NCBI GenBank assembly: GCA_003451935.1 | Contig: DMJA01000017.1 | Span: forward strand, 1,548-9,505 | DNA length: 7,958 nt | DNA from: Verrucomicrobiota bacterium | GTDB lineage: Bacteria; Verrucomicrobiota; Kiritimatiellia; CAIQIC01; Lenti-01 | Reading direction: 5' to 3' | Part shown: one piece after another, positions 1 through 5,959 of the stretch | How the letters are laid out: each line of letters begins with the position of its first letter | Position numbering within the stretch: position 1 is the stretch's first letter | Translations under genes and position numbers: made by a program | Notes under the pieces: model-generated | Told to the model about the DNA's origin: nothing | Seen by the model: only the letters and a program-made list of their open reading frames with translations | The model's database searches: none

Positions 1-871
1 CCGCCACGATCACCATCACCATGCACGAGGTCCGCAGCGTCTCGCCCATCGCAATCGCCAGCATCCGGAAACTGCACTTGCGCGAGGCCAGTGCGATCGC
101 CACGCTGCCCGCCGCGCCGACCGCGGCGGCCTCCGTCGGCGTGAACCAGCCCGCGAACATCCCGCCCATCACCAGCGCGAAGAGCAGCAGGATCTCGACC
201 ACGCCGGAAAGCGAGCGGAACCGCTCCCGCCAGGTCGCGCCCGTCGCCTCCGGTGCCAGCCCGGGGCGGAAGGTGCACAGCAGTCCGATCGTCGCCATGA
301 ACAACGCGGCGATCATCAGCCCCGGCACGATCCCCGCGATGAACAGCTTGCCGATGCTCTGCTCCGTCATCACGCCATAGACAATGAAGACCACGCTGGG
401 CGGAATCATCATGCCGATGCTGCCGCCGGCGGCCACCGTGCCCGCCGCGAAGCCGGGGTCGTACTTGTAGCGACGCATCTCCGGCAGCGCCACCGCCGCC
501 ATCGTCGCCGCCGTCGCCGGCCCCGATCCGCAGATGGCCCCGAACACGGTGCAGGCACCGACCGTGGACATCGCCAGCCCGCCCCGCAACCATCCGAACC
601 AGCAGTGCGCCGCGGCGAACAGCTTCTGGCTGACGCCGGTATGGAACGCCACCTGCCCCATGAAGACGAACAGCGGGATCACCGTCAGCCCGTAGCTGGA
701 GAAGGTGTCGTAGTAGTCCGTGACCATCACATTCAGCGCCGCCGGCACGTTCACCACGACCGCAAAGCCCACGAGCCCCACGAGCGTCATCGCAAAGGCC
801 ACCGGCATGCTCGACGCCAGCAGCACAAACAGGAAGGCGATCCCCGCCAAGCCGATCTGCAGCTCGCTCAT
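1..871 (-). CDS. dctM: TRAP transporter large permease DctM (partial, 3' end beyond the left edge)
   Basis: Large membrane subunit of a tripartite ATP-independent periplasmic (TRAP) transporter, which couples uptake of an organic acid-like solute to an ion gradient. I translated the first 290 residues; family members are usually about 425-430, so roughly the last third lies outside the window. The reading is strongly hydrophobic, with successive membrane segments beginning at about residue 5. It holds the conserved DctM stretch in order: AICGSGPATAATM, ALPEMRRYKYD, AAGGSIGMMIPPS, then FIVYGVMTEQSIGKLFIAGIVPG, and later GWFTPTEAAAVGA. The ATG at 871-869 shares its A with the TAA stop of dctQ (TAATG), so the two are translationally coupled; a GAGG sits a few bases upstream. 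No frameshift is visible. The transported substrate cannot be read from this subunit. Confidence 0.95.
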   Translation of the reverse strand, partial: MSELQIGLAGIAFLFVLLASSMPVAFAMTLVGLVGFAVVVNVPAALNVMVTDYYDTFSSYGLTVIPLFVFMGQVAFHTGVSQKLFAAAHCWFGWLRGGLAMSTVGACTVFGAICGSGPATAATMAAVALPEMRRYKYDPGFAAGTVAAGGSIGMMIPPSVVFIVYGVMTEQSIGKLFIAGIVPGLMIAALFMATIGLLCTFRPGLAPEATGATWRERFRSLSGVVEILLLFALVMGGMFAGWFTPTEAAAVGAAGSVAIALASRKCSFRMLAIAMGETLRTSCMVMVIVA

Positions 872-1377
872 TACCGGGGCCTCACCATGGAACGGCCCGG
901 ATGCAGCAGATGCCACAAGGTCACGCCCGCCGTCACGAGGCAGGCCAGCGCGGCGAGCCATGGCACCCAGAACATCGGCATGTGCAGCGTGGTCGTCACC
1001 TCGCCGCTGTCCAGGAAGCGCCGTCCCTGCAGGGCGAACTGCCAGGCCAGGAGGCCGAACAGCGCCAGCAGGACCAGACGCATGGCCGTATCCAGGACGG
1101 CGCGGCCGCGCAGCCCCAGCTTCTGGAAGAAATACTCGATGGCGATGTGCCCCTTCACCGCCTTGGTCAGCGGCAGCGCGCACGCCATCGCGATCGCCCC
1201 CAGCACCCGCACCAGATCGTAGGCGCCCTTCACCGGAAACCCGAACTGGCGGCCGACGATGTCGGCCACCGTCACGACGACGAGTCCCGCCACCGCGAAG
1301 CCGCCCACGGCGGCCATCGCGTGCGTCAGCCAACGCAAAACGCCCGTGCGGGCGCTGGTCCCCGAGAGCGGGCTCAT
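871..1377 (-). CDS. dctQ: TRAP transporter small permease DctQ
   Basis: Small membrane subunit (168 residues, normal family length) that pairs with DctM in a TRAP transporter. Four hydrophobic segments are visible at about residues 18-42, 52-73, 95-116 and 134-158, giving the four-helix DctQ topology. Family-typical spots are DIVGRQFG after helix 1, KGHIAIEYF after helix 2, and SGEVTTTLHMPMFWVPW leading into helix 4. The ATG at 1377-1375 overlaps the TGA of dctP as ATGA. The nearest Shine-Dalgarno-like GGAGG is about 16 bases away, too far to be ideal, so expression probably relies on coupling to dctP translation. The same frame stays open far upstream through dctP, but that upstream part is an out-of-frame reading of dctP; the membrane protein starts at MSPLSG. 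Confidence 0.93.
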   Translation of the reverse strand: MSPLSGTSARTGVLRWLTHAMAAVGGFAVAGLVVVTVADIVGRQFGFPVKGAYDLVRVLGAIAMACALPLTKAVKGHIAIEYFFQKLGLRGRAVLDTAMRLVLLALFGLLAWQFALQGRRFLDSGEVTTTLHMPMFWVPWLAALACLVTAGVTLWHLLHPGRSMVRPR

Positions 1378-2423
1378 GGCTGGGCCGCGCGGGCCTCCGC
1401 GATCAGCGCCTGCGCATCCGCCAGGAATTCCGCGCCAGGCAGCCCCTTTTCGGCCGATTGCGCGAGATACTTCTCCACGATCGGCGCCACCTGCTGTTTC
1501 CAAAGCGCCTCTTCCTCGGGGGACAGGGCGATGAGTTCGCGGTTCAGGCCCTGCACGAATTCCAAACCTTCGGCATCGGCCTGGTTCCAGGCCGCGCCGT
1601 GCTTGTCCACAAATTCCGCGCTCACGTCCGTCATGATTTTCTGCAGATCGGCGGGCAGCGCGGCCCACGATTTCTGGTTCATGGCCACGAACATCGCGGT
1701 CGTGTAGCCGATGGCCTTCGTGTCGGTGATGGACTCGATGACCTCGCCCTGCTTCCAGCCCTTGAGCGTCTCGATCGGGCAGAAGGTGCCTTCGACCACG
1801 CCCTTCTGCAGCGCGTCGTAGGTTTCGGGCTGCGGCATTCCCACCGCTGTCGCGCCCAGCGCCGTCGCAAGACCGGCGGACAGGCCCGTGCCGCGGATCT
1901 TCATGTTCTTCAGGTCCGCCAGCGAGCGCACCGGCTTCTTCGTGGCAAGGATTCCGGGGCCGTGGGCATGGACGTAAAGAATCTTCGCACCCTGGATTTC
2001 GGCGGGGTTGTACTTCGCCGCGAGCGCGGTGGCCGTGCGCGTGGCGGTCAGGCCATCCGGCCAGCCCAGCGGCAGGTCCAGCGCCTCCAGCAACGGGAAG
2101 CGCCCCGGCGTATAGGCGAAGCAGCTCATGCCCAGATCGGAGATGCCGCTCAACACGCCCTGCCAGCATTGATCGGCCTTCGTCAGCGAACCGCCCGGAT
2201 GCACCGTGATCTGGATGCGGCCTTCGGAGCGCTTCTCGACTTCCGCCGCCCAGTCCATGCCGGTCTTGGCCTGGATGTGCATCGGGGGAAAGAAAATGCT
2301 GTAGGTCAGCTTGTGCACCTTGGCGGCCCCTTCGCCGTCCGCCTTGCCCTTGCCGCAGCCAGCCGCCAAAGCCAGTCCCGCCACCACTGCCAGCATCCAT
2401 CCCAACCGTTGTCCATTTTTCAT
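1374..2423 (-). CDS. dctP: TRAP transporter substrate-binding protein DctP, predicted lipoprotein
   Basis: Extracytoplasmic solute receptor of the TRAP system, 349 residues. The N-terminus has a basic start, a hydrophobic core at about 9-20 and a lipobox LAAGC with Cys23 as the predicted lipid-modified residue, so the receptor is probably membrane-anchored rather than free in the periplasm. DctP landmarks follow: an SEGRIQITVHPGG block (about 66-78), ISDLGMSCFAYTPGRFP (94-109), HAHGPGILATKKPVRSLADLK, the KIRGTG motif with Arg177 (the arginine that usually binds the ligand carboxylate in this family), and MPQPETYDALQKGVVEG (196-212). This resembles a DctP subgroup I remember from sulfate-reducing and related deltaproteobacteria. 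The start is fixed by AAGGAG five bases upstream and by the signal sequence; an open stretch further upstream begins with TTG and lacks support. It leads the dctPQM operon. Ligand unknown, probably a small carboxylate. Confidence 0.95.
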   Translation of the reverse strand: MKNGQRLGWMLAVVAGLALAAGCGKGKADGEGAAKVHKLTYSIFFPPMHIQAKTGMDWAAEVEKRSEGRIQITVHPGGSLTKADQCWQGVLSGISDLGMSCFAYTPGRFPLLEALDLPLGWPDGLTATRTATALAAKYNPAEIQGAKILYVHAHGPGILATKKPVRSLADLKNMKIRGTGLSAGLATALGATAVGMPQPETYDALQKGVVEGTFCPIETLKGWKQGEVIESITDTKAIGYTTAMFVAMNQKSWAALPADLQKIMTDVSAEFVDKHGAAWNQADAEGLEFVQGLNRELIALSPEEEALWKQQVAPIVEKYLAQSAEKGLPGAEFLADAQALIAEARAAQP

Positions 2424-2428
2424 GCGTG

Positions 2429-2434
2429 CTCCTT
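2429..2434 (-). promoter_or_regulatory. Ribosome-binding site of dctP
   Basis: On the minus strand AAGGAG lies five bases before the ATG at 2423. It decides the start codon in favour of the lipoprotein signal sequence over a longer open frame that continues toward 2522. Confidence 0.75.
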
Positions 2435-2455
2435 GACGTTTCAAACGAAGGGGTA

Positions 2456-2483
2456 ATCCTAGCCGTTTTCCATCGCCGCGCAA
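2456..2483 (-). promoter_or_regulatory. Possible promoter of the dctPQM operon
   Basis: In the 82-base gap after cls, the minus strand reads TTGCGC (2483-2478), a 16-base spacer and TAGGAT (2461-2456), a fair match to sigma-70-type boxes. The dctP start is a further 32 bases downstream with its own ribosome-binding site. A 7-base inverted repeat, GGGGTAA/TTACCCC (2450-2456 and 2488-2494), brackets the boxes and could be a regulator site. Box matching in a GC-rich genome of unknown phylum is weak evidence; dctPQM could also be read through from cls. Confidence 0.25.
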
Positions 2484-2505
2484 TCTTTTACCCCCCGCGC
2501 GGATT

Positions 2506-4014
2506 TCACAGCATGGGCGCAAAGAGGCCGCAGAAATTCTCGAGATAGCGCTGATGGACCGGCCTTTGCTTGAAGTCCAGCCACTCCACCTCCCGGCTGG
2601 CCTGCAGGTCCTCGGTCATCAGCAGCTTCAAATGCATCACGAATGGCAGGTCGTACACCGTCAGGCTGGCCTCGTAGTTCGTATACAGGCTCCGGTAGTC
2701 CCAGTTCGACGAGCCCACGATCGCCATCCGGTCGTCCACCGTCATGGCCTTGGCGTGGATGAACGGCCGCGGCCGCTCGAAGATGCGCACGCCGGCCTCC
2801 AGCAGATCCTCGTACATCGCCCGCCCCGCCCATGTCGTGTACCAGTGGTTGCTCTTCTCCGGCACGACCAGATAGACCCGCACCCCGCGCAGCGCGGCCA
2901 TCCGCAGGGCCCGCAGCAAATCCTCCGTCGGCAGGAAATACGGCGTGATAATGAACACCTGCTTGCGCGCCGCGTTCACCGCGTTGAAGAACACATCCAC
3001 CGCCACCCCCAGATCCGACGACGGCCCGCTGTTCACCACCCGCGCCAGCGCCTCTCCCTCCGGCTTCAGCTTGCGGAAGTGCTCCGCGCTCAGCAACCGG
3101 ACCGGGTCCTCCTCCGTCATCACGTGCCAGTCGCGCAGGAACGAGTACTGCAATTCCTGCACGATCGGCCCCAGCAGCCGGAAGTGGTAGTCCTGGATCG
3201 CGGTCTGCCCGTCCCGGCTCCGGGAATAGTCGTTCAGGTTCACCCCGCCCATGAACCCGATGCGCCCATCCACGATCAGCGCCTTGCGGTGGTTGCGCAG
3301 GTTGAGATGCAGCTGCTTGCGGAAGAGGTTGGATTGCGTCCAGCCCGCGACCGACAGGTTCGGCACCTTCCGGTACCTCCGGAACAGCCCCCCCCACAGC
3401 GCGTGCGAGGAACCAAACCGGTCGTAGAGCACCCGCACCCGCACCCCGGCGCGAGCCCGCGCCGCCACCGCGTCCATGAATTGTCGTCCGATCTCGTCGT
3501 TGCCAATGATGAACGACTGCAGGTGGATGTGGTGCCGCGCCTCGCGGATCGCCTCCAGCATCTTCGGGAACGCCTCGTCGCCCGTCAGCAGCGGCGTGAT
3601 CCGGTTCCCCCCCAGCAAGGGGAAATTCTCCAGCATGGCCGCCAGAGGCCGGTCCAGCTCGCGCGCCCATTCATCCTCCGGCGTCGCCGTGGCCCGGCCC
3701 ATGGACCGCCAGTACGCCTCCGGCAGCACATCGTCCGTCGCCGCCGCCCGCGCCCCATCCAGTTGGACCCGGCGCTGTACGCCCCGCCGCCAGCGCGTCT
3801 TCGGCACGCGGTCCACCCCGAACATCGCGTAGAGCAGCGCGCCGGCCACCGGCACCGACCAGACGATGAACAGCCACAGCAGCGTCGAGTCCGCGCGCCG
3901 CCGATGCCGCAGCGCATGCAGCGCCACCGCGACAAACAACAAGACATGGATCGCCGCGCCCGCCGACAGCCACGGCGCGCCGCTGAAATACCCAGACCAT
4001 GCGGACCCGTTCAT
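2506..4014 (-). CDS. cls: Cardiolipin synthase (two-HKD phospholipase D family, ClsA-like)
   Basis: Membrane enzyme joining two phosphatidylglycerol molecules into cardiolipin and glycerol (bacterial Cls reaction, known from the family). The protein has 502 residues, close to the usual ~480-510. Two N-terminal membrane helices are visible at about 14-36 and 43-66, the second within a PLD N-terminal domain ending in AMFGVDRVPKTRWR. Both catalytic HxKx4D motifs are intact: H242-K244-D249 (NHRKALIVDGRIGFMGG) and H420-K422-D427 (IHAKAMTVDDRMAIVGSSN), followed by NWDYRSL. The C-terminus ends in FAPML, like the hydrophobic tail of other Cls proteins. I chose the ATG at 4014 because the helices follow directly; the frame is open further upstream but runs into the repeat region. 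No Shine-Dalgarno is visible, and a promoter-like pair sits immediately upstream. Flanked by a 197-base upstream gap and an 82-base downstream gap, so it is probably its own transcription unit. Confidence 0.94.
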   Translation of the reverse strand: MNGSAWSGYFSGAPWLSAGAAIHVLLFVAVALHALRHRRRADSTLLWLFIVWSVPVAGALLYAMFGVDRVPKTRWRRGVQRRVQLDGARAAATDDVLPEAYWRSMGRATATPEDEWARELDRPLAAMLENFPLLGGNRITPLLTGDEAFPKMLEAIREARHHIHLQSFIIGNDEIGRQFMDAVAARARAGVRVRVLYDRFGSSHALWGGLFRRYRKVPNLSVAGWTQSNLFRKQLHLNLRNHRKALIVDGRIGFMGGVNLNDYSRSRDGQTAIQDYHFRLLGPIVQELQYSFLRDWHVMTEEDPVRLLSAEHFRKLKPEGEALARVVNSGPSSDLGVAVDVFFNAVNAARKQVFIITPYFLPTEDLLRALRMAALRGVRVYLVVPEKSNHWYTTWAGRAMYEDLLEAGVRIFERPRPFIHAKAMTVDDRMAIVGSSNWDYRSLYTNYEASLTVYDLPFVMHLKLLMTEDLQASREVEWLDFKQRPVHQRYLENFCGLFAPML

Positions 4015-4022
4015 CGGGGAAC

Positions 4023-4052
4023 ATTGTGGCCCCGCCGCAAGCCAAAGGTCAA
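4023..4052 (-). promoter_or_regulatory. Possible promoter of cls, suggesting a leaderless mRNA
   Basis: The minus strand has TTGACC (4052-4047), an 18-base spacer and CACAAT (4028-4023). Only eight bases separate the -10-like box from the ATG at 4014, so transcription would begin at or within a base or two of the start codon. This agrees with the lack of a Shine-Dalgarno site before cls. The -35 match is good (5 of 6), the -10 moderate (4 of 6). Confidence 0.35.
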
Positions 4053-4087
4053 GCGGGGAAGGCGCAGAGGCGCTAGAGTCGGTAAGA

Positions 4088-4195
4088 TGGAAAAATGGAA
4101 GGTTGGAATACTGGAAGGATGGAATGGCGGAGCACTGCGCAAACCGGCCCTCGCGCCCCCGCCATCCTTCCCTCATTCCCGCATTCCATTCTTCC
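4088..4195. repeat. Large imperfect inverted repeat made of 8-base TGGAANNN units
   Basis: On the plus strand, 4088-4127 is five tandem octamers of the form TGGAANNN with exact period 8. The opposite strand of 4162-4195 has the same design (NGGAANNN, period 8). The arms 4089-4122 and 4162-4195 are inverted copies matching at 27 of 34 positions, with GGAAGGATGG identical at the inner ends. They enclose a 39-base GC-rich core. It fills most of the 197-base gap between the secreted-protein gene and cls, both read leftward. As RNA it would form a long stem, but there is no U-tract, so I do not call it a terminator. It resembles TGGAA-rich intergenic repeats I recall from PVC-group genomes; that link is from memory only. 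Confidence 0.8.
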
Positions 4196-4211
4196 TCCGC
4201 CCCCCTCCCCG

Positions 4212-4970
4212 TCACGGACCTTGGTGGTCGCCCGCCGCATCCGCCCCCTCGAACCGGAGATCCAACCCCGCTTCGTTCAGATACGCTCGATAGAGAGGCC
4301 CGATGATAACGGCACCGGCGTCGTCCAACCGGATGTTGAACCCGATCTCCGTACGGCCATGGACCGCTTCGTCCAGGCCGCTCACCTGAACCAGGTAGCC
4401 CCCGGCCGGCAACCCGGTTTTGACAAACCCGCCCTCCGGGCCGGTCCGCACCTTCTTGATGGATTCCAGCATCCATGAAATGGAACCCGGGGTGACCTCC
4501 AATTCCTGCGGCGTGACTTCCACGTCTGCCGGAATGGGCTCGCCTGTCCGGGAGGATCGCAAAACGCCGCGAAGAACATGCCTGGGAATGACACCGGGTA
4601 AAAGGCACACGTTGGAAATGCTCTCGCCCCCCAATTCGAGATCGATCATGGCATATTCCATGCCGCCGGCAGGCGGATCCTCCATGACCGTCAACTTGTA
4701 TTTCCCGCTGTGCAAGCCGGTAAACGTGAATTCCCCGTCCCGGTTGGCGGGTTGCCACCATCCCCGGTCTTCGATCATTTTATCCCAGTCCGGGGAATCC
4801 TCCGCAGGGATTTCGATCCAGTCTTCCCGGTCGGCATTCACCAGTCCCACCTTCACGCCCGGACGGGCTTGGCGGTCTTGGTCGACTACGGCTCCGGCGA
4901 TGTGCAGACCGGAACCCATGCAGGCATTCCCCCACACCAGCCACGCCAGCATCCAGCAGACCTTCTTCAC
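4212..4970 (-). CDS. Secreted protein with two carboxypeptidase-regulatory-like beta-sandwich domains
   Basis: Unrecognised protein of 252 residues. A short hydrophobic N-terminus (KKVCWMLAWLVWGNACMGS) looks like a Sec signal; the C17 context (WGNAC) is a poor lipobox. Two repeats of a transthyretin-like fold are visible: about 22-120 (IAGAVVDQDRQARPGVKV ... GEFTFTGLHSGKYKLTV) and about 130-225 (LRGVLRSSRTGEPIPADVEV ... GGFVKTGLPAGGYLVQVSG). Such domains usually serve in carbohydrate or protein contact at the cell surface; no catalytic domain is attached. I chose the GTG at 4970, with GGGGAG six bases upstream. An ATG at 5000 would add ten residues (MPEGWGGESG) encoded by repeat sequence. By eye its base composition is less GC-rich than its neighbours, and repeat copies lie on both sides, so it may be inserted. 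It follows pfkB by 47 bases and could be co-transcribed. Function unknown. Confidence 0.75.
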   Translation of the reverse strand: MKKVCWMLAWLVWGNACMGSGLHIAGAVVDQDRQARPGVKVGLVNADREDWIEIPAEDSPDWDKMIEDRGWWQPANRDGEFTFTGLHSGKYKLTVMEDPPAGGMEYAMIDLELGGESISNVCLLPGVIPRHVLRGVLRSSRTGEPIPADVEVTPQELEVTPGSISWMLESIKKVRTGPEGGFVKTGLPAGGYLVQVSGLDEAVHGRTEIGFNIRLDDAGAVIIGPLYRAYLNEAGLDLRFEGADAAGDHQGP

Positions 4971-4976
4971 ACCAGA

Positions 4977-4982
4977 CTCCCC
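4977..4982 (-). promoter_or_regulatory. Ribosome-binding site supporting a GTG start at 4970
   Basis: GGGGAG on the minus strand is six bases before GTG (4970-4968). The competing ATG at 5000 has no comparable site at good spacing and lies inside the repeat, so the GTG is the better start. Confidence 0.5.
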
Positions 4983-4985
4983 ACC

Positions 4986-5018
4986 CCATCCTTCCGGCAT
5001 TCCATCATTTCATTTTCC
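4986..5018. repeat. Third copy of the TGGAA-type octamer repeat, abutting the pfkB stop codon
   Basis: The minus strand here has period-8 units (TGAAATGA, TGGAATGC, CGGAAGGA, TGGGGTGG). It aligns with the left arm 4089-4122 with one gap and five mismatches, including the identical GGAAGGATGG end. It has the same orientation as the right arm at 4162-4195, so the two are direct repeats on either side of the gene at 4212-4970. Its outer end coincides with the TAG stop of pfkB (5020-5018). Confidence 0.65.
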
Positions 5019-5932
5019 TACGGCATCATGCGCAGGAAGGCATCCGCCCGGGCGTCCAGTTCCTTGCGCGTGATGTGCCGCAGACGGTCCACGCTGAAGG
5101 CCTCGCAGGTATAGGCCGCCGTCACGGTCGCGTTCACCAGCGCCCGGTGCAGGTTCTCGCGCGTCACTTCCCCGAAGGCGGCCAGCGTCCCGATCAGGCC
5201 GCCCGCGAAGGTGTCGCCCGCCCCCGTTGGGTCCACCACCTCGACCAGTGGCCACGCCGGCACCAGCAGGATGTCGTCGTGCGACATCAGGAACGCCCCG
5301 TGCTCGCCCTTCTTGATCAACGCGTACTTCGGCCCCATGTCCAGGATCTTCCGCGCCGCCTTCAGCAGCGAGCCCTTGCCCGTCAGGTGCCGCGCTTCGT
5401 GCTCGTTCACCGTCAGCAGGTCCACCCGCGCGATCACCTTCATCAGCTCCTCGCGCGTGGTGTTGATCCACAGGTCCATCGTGTCCAGCACGGTGAACGT
5501 GGGCTTCCCCATCTGGTCCAGCACGTGGGCCTGCAGCGCGGGCGCGATGTTCTCGAGGCACAGGAACGGGCTCGTGCGGTACGCCTCGGGAATCACCGGA
5601 TTGAAGTTGGCGAAGACGTTCAGGTCGGTGCAGTTCGTGCGCCGGTTGTTCATGTTGTCCTCGTAGACGCCGCTCCAGTGGAAGGTCTTGCCCTTCTCGT
5701 GCTGGAGCCCTTGCGTGTCCACGCCCGCCCGCTCGAAAATCTCCTCGTATTCCCGCGGAAAATCCTCGCCGACCACGCCCACGATGCCGGTCTTGGCGAA
5801 CAGCGCCGACGCGACGCTCGTATAGCTCGCCGAGCCGCCCAGCAACTTCTCGTGCGCCGCCTTCGGCGTCTGCACGCTGTCGAACGCCACCGATCCGACC
5901 ACCACGACCTTGGGGGTTTCTGTCTTGCTCAT
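5018..5932 (-). CDS. PfkB/ribokinase-family sugar kinase, substrate unknown
   Basis: ATP-dependent kinase of the ribokinase fold, 304 residues (normal length). The N-terminal glycine pair region is LGGSASYTSVA (about 31-41). The NxxE metal/phosphate motif is N176-E179 (VNEHEA). The C-terminal signature DPTGAGDTFAGG spans 234-245, with Asp240 as the predicted catalytic base, so the enzyme looks active. It starts at ATG 5932 with GAGGAG four bases upstream, 27 bases after gmhA, and is almost certainly co-transcribed with it. That suggests a phosphorylated sugar made by GmhA, such as a heptose 7-phosphate. However, the sequence is not an obvious HldE kinase domain and no nucleotidyltransferase domain or gene is present, so ribokinase-, adenosine- or other sugar-kinase roles remain possible. 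The 3' end abuts the TGGAA-type repeat. Confidence 0.92.
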   Translation of the reverse strand: MSKTETPKVVVVGSVAFDSVQTPKAAHEKLLGGSASYTSVASALFAKTGIVGVVGEDFPREYEEIFERAGVDTQGLQHEKGKTFHWSGVYEDNMNNRRTNCTDLNVFANFNPVIPEAYRTSPFLCLENIAPALQAHVLDQMGKPTFTVLDTMDLWINTTREELMKVIARVDLLTVNEHEARHLTGKGSLLKAARKILDMGPKYALIKKGEHGAFLMSHDDILLVPAWPLVEVVDPTGAGDTFAGGLIGTLAAFGEVTRENLHRALVNATVTAAYTCEAFSVDRLRHITRKELDARADAFLRMMP

Positions 5933-5959
5933 GGGTCTCCTCGAAAAAACAGCCCCGGG

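Noticed and set aside
1378..2400. Minus-strand open frame running through dctP into dctQ, suggesting a fusion.
   Set aside because: Only the part from 1377 on (dctQ) has membrane helices and family motifs; the upstream part is dctP read out of frame. The ATGA overlap marks the true dctQ start.
720..2456. Long plus-strand open frame of 578 codons opposite dctP, dctQ and dctM.
   Set aside because: The translation is Arg/Pro/Ala-rich with no recognisable motif, while the minus strand carries clear TRAP genes. It is a GC-rich antisense shadow.
2474..2502. Short GC stem (CCGCGC/GCGCGG) after cls as a terminator.
   Set aside because: No following U-tract, and six-base GC pairings arise easily in this GC-rich sequence.
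4089..4195. Rho-independent terminator after the secreted-protein gene.
   Set aside because: The stem is long and imperfect with a 39-base loop and no terminal U-run on the minus strand, so it fits a repeat element better than a terminator.
4088..4200. CRISPR array.
   Set aside because: The units are 8 bases with no spacers of CRISPR size, and no cas gene is present.
2554..4293. Long plus-strand open frame of 579 codons opposite cls.
   Set aside because: Arg/Pro/His-rich low-complexity translation that also runs through the repeat; the opposite strand encodes an intact two-HKD Cls.
4015..4761. A 249-codon N-terminal extension of cls.
   Set aside because: It would cross the hairpin repeat and much of the secreted-protein gene; Cls homology and the expected N-terminal helices begin at the ATG at 4014.
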